Below, one piece after another: positions 62,337-64,000 of a stretch of 64,000 nucleotides of DNA. Location: positions 73,640 to 137,639 of the forward strand of contig JBEKBH010000006.1 in the NCBI GenBank assembly GCA_050015495.1, given 5' to 3'. Each line of letters starts with the position of its first letter. Position 1 is the stretch's first letter. Both the position numbers and the translations under genes were made by a program. This stretch comes from Palsa-1439 sp050015495 (GTDB lineage: Bacteria; Verrucomicrobiota; Verrucomicrobiia; Palsa-1439). Below the pieces are notes generated by a model. The model did not search any database, had not been told where the DNA came from, and saw only the letters and a program-made list of their open reading frames with translations.

Positions 62337-64000
62337 TTACTGGCGAGCTCGCAGTTGCGCGAGCGCGCTCTGCGCTTGCGTGAAATTGGGCTTGATCCGC
62401 AGGGCCTGCTCGTAGTGCGCGATGGCTTCCTCGATCTTTCCCGTTTGCGCCAAAGCGGTCCCCAGATTGTAGTGCGCCTCAACGAAATCGGGCTTAATCC
62501 GCAGGGCCTGCTCGTAGTGCGTGATGGCTTCCTCGATCTTTCCCGTTTGCGCCAAAGCCACCCCGAGGCTGTTGTGCGCCTGGGCGAGATCAGGCTTGAT
62601 CCGCAGGGCCTGCTCGTAGTGCGTGATGGCTTCCTCGATCTTTCCCATTTGCTCCAAAGCGGTCCCCAGATTGTAGTGCGCCTCAACGAAATCGGGCTTA
62701 ATCCGCAGGGCCTGCTCGTAGTGCGTGATGGCTTCCTCGATCTTTCCCGTTTGCTTTCCCGTTTGTGCCAAAACGCTCCCGAGATCGTAGTGCGCCTGGG
62801 CGAGATCAGGCTTGATCCGCAAGGCCTGCTCGTAGTGCGCGATGGCTTCCTCGATCTTTCCCATTTGCTCCAAAGCGGTCCCCAGACCGTAGTGCGCCTC
62901 AGCGAAATCGGGGTTGATCCGCAAGGCCTGCTCGTAGTGCGCGATGGCTTCCTTGATCCTTCCCGTTTGCTCCAAAGCCACCCCCAGACCGACGTGCGCT
63001 TGGGCGAGATCGGGCTTGATCCGCAGGGCCTGCTCGTAGTGCGTGATGGCTTCTTCGATCTTTCCCGTTCGCTCCAAAGCCACCCCCAGACCGACGTGCG
63101 CCTGGGCGAAATCGGGGTTGATCCGCAGGGCCTGCTCGTAGTGCGTGATGGCTTCCTCGATCTTTCCCATTCGCTCCAAAGCGGTCCCCAGACTGTAGTG
63201 CGTGTCAGCGAAATCGGGGTTGATCCGCAGGGCCTGCTCGAAGTGGGCGATGGCTTCCTCGATCTTTCCCATTCGCTCCAAAGCCACCCCCAGACCGACG
63301 TGCGCTTGGGCGAGATCGGGCTTAATCCGCAGGGCCTGCTCGTAGTGCGTGATGGCTTCCTCAATCTTTCCCGTTTGCTCCAAAGCGGTCCCCAGACTGT
63401 AGTGCGCCTGGGCGAAATCGGGCTTAATCCGCAGGGCCTGCTCGTAGTGCGTGATGGCTTCCTCGATCTTTCCCGCTCGCGACAAAACCACCCCCAGATC
63501 GACGTATCCCTCGGCGTAATCGGGATCGATTCGGAGAGCGTTCTCGAAGACTCGGATGGCTTCCGTTCCCCGGCCCTTTACCGCCAGCACCCGCCCCACC
63601 GAACAGTCCGCCTCCGCGTAGTTCCTGACGCTCACCAATACGTTAAAGATCACCGAGAAGCCCAGCAGCAGCCCCCAACCACAGCGCGCGGCACGCCGGC
63701 AGACCCTCCGGTCAGCCAGCCCCGACTCCGAGGCTTGCCCCGACTCCGAGGTCGGGGTCGGGGCCAGCGCGCGCTCCAATCCGAGGATGCCAACCACGGC
63801 CAGAAGCACCAGCGCCGGCAGGAAGTCTACCGCATAACGTATGTCTGCGGCGAAGAAGGTGCCATCGGTCAACGCGTTAATCCCGAAGAGCAGGGCTCCT
63901 GCCGCGACAAACCAACGCAGGGTCGAGCCTGCCTGACCAGACCGTCTCCGCCACGCCAGCGGCGCCGCCAGCGCCAGCCACACCAGCGGAATGTTTGTCA
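62337..64000 (-). CDS. Membrane protein with twelve near-identical TPR units (5' end cut off)
   Basis: The frame is open to the right edge (codons for TNIPLVWLAL continue past any start), so the N-terminus is missing. The visible part begins with two or three membrane helices (WFVAAGALLFGINALTDG, LVLLAVVGILGLERAL), as in the end of large glycosyltransferase-type membrane proteins. It then has twelve 34-residue TPR units of consensus GKIEEAITHYEQALRIKPDF. Such proteins usually combine a polytopic GT-C-like N-terminus with a C-terminal TPR domain. Function unknown. Confidence 0.8.
   Translation of the reverse strand, partial: TNIPLVWLALAAPLAWRRRSGQAGSTLRWFVAAGALLFGINALTDGTFFAADIRYAVDFLPALVLLAVVGILGLERALAPTPTSESGQASESGLADRRVCRRAARCGWGLLLGFSVIFNVLVSVRNYAEADCSVGRVLAVKGRGTEAIRVFENALRIDPDYAEGYVDLGVVLSRAGKIEEAITHYEQALRIKPDFAQAHYSLGTALEQTGKIEEAITHYEQALRIKPDLAQAHVGLGVALERMGKIEEAIAHFEQALRINPDFADTHYSLGTALERMGKIEEAITHYEQALRINPDFAQAHVGLGVALERTGKIEEAITHYEQALRIKPDLAQAHVGLGVALEQTGRIKEAIAHYEQALRINPDFAEAHYGLGTALEQMGKIEEAIAHYEQALRIKPDLAQAHYDLGSVLAQTGKQTGKIEEAITHYEQALRIKPDFVEAHYNLGTALEQMGKIEEAITHYEQALRIKPDLAQAHNSLGVALAQTGKIEEAITHYEQALRIKPDFVEAHYNLGTALAQTGKIEEAIAHYEQALRIKPNFTQAQSALAQLRARQ
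62340..63560 (-). repeat. Tandem 102-bp TPR repeat array
   Basis: Twelve units of 34 codons, eleven of them nearly identical at DNA level. A 12-bp tandem duplication (CTTTCCCGTTTG twice, 62742-62765) adds four codons, giving QTGKQTGK in one unit. High identity suggests recent expansion or ongoing homogenisation. Confidence 0.88.

Noticed and set aside
62315..63364. 349-codon frame with repeated SRTTSRPCG units in the TPR region
   Set aside because: Out-of-frame reading of the 102-bp TPR repeats; the TPR frame has the recognisable protein.
62340..63560. Regular repeats that might suggest a CRISPR array
   Set aside because: Units are coding, 102 bp, with no unique spacers.

Overview
The window looks like a piece of a Verrucomicrobiota (PVC-group) genome. 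The base composition is GC-rich. It encodes PKD-domain and BspA-type leucine-rich-repeat surface proteins, an exosortase with a VPDSG-like C-terminal sorting signal on a neighbouring secreted protein, and the PrsT/PrsK/PrsR-type partners of such systems. The phylum assignment is inferred from this gene content; there is no rRNA or tRNA here to test it.

Left region, 1-14.3 kb (+ strand). The cut end of a beta-helix/PKD surface protein is followed by an envelope-polysaccharide cluster: hexapeptide acyltransferase, Wzx-type flippase, NodB-type deacetylase, FemAB/GNAT ligases, three family-2 glycosyltransferases, a two-domain FemAB-like fusion and an RmlD-like reductase. Inside it a glycosyltransferase plus FemAB cassette lies between two direct repeats of about 440 bp (8731-9174 and 11483-11923), with one truncated gene copy at each repeat.

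Middle region, 14.3-31 kb (+ strand). An outer-membrane beta-barrel protein and an exosortase lead into an acyl-activation module: free-standing adenylation enzyme, ACP, KAS III-like enzyme, FkbH-like HAD enzyme, second ACP and acetyltransferase. After it come a NodB-fold protein, a giant TPR lipoprotein (PrsT-like), a GAF/histidine kinase (PrsK-like) and a sigma-54 response regulator (PrsR-like). No priming glycosyltransferase, Wzy-type polymerase or Wzc-type copolymerase is visible, so part of the pathway should lie outside the window.

Target region, 31-37 kb. An LRR protein, a Wza-like export lipoprotein, a VPDSG-like exosortase substrate and a secreted protein of unknown function. The last three each have a good -24/-12 (sigma-54) promoter match, which makes them natural targets of the adjacent PrsR-like activator.

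Right region, 37-64 kb (mostly - strand). A site-2 protease precedes a translationally coupled operon that appears to make bacillithiol (secreted PIG-L protein, 60-aa membrane protein, sodium/solute symporter, short BshC-like protein, BshB, BshA). Next are two DUF2911 proteins and a coupled four-gene AmmeMemoRadiSam operon (Memo-AMMECR1 fusion, spermidine synthase/transporter fusion, small cytochrome-b-like protein, radical SAM enzyme) whose members carry export or membrane signals. The rest is housekeeping and redox genes: MFS transporter, slipin/NfeD pair, PPOX, ACT, hemerythrin, flavin reductase, exported nitroreductase, two aldo/keto reductases and a CBS protein. The window ends inside a membrane protein with twelve near-identical TPR units. 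No RNA genes, CRISPR arrays or complete insertion sequences were seen.
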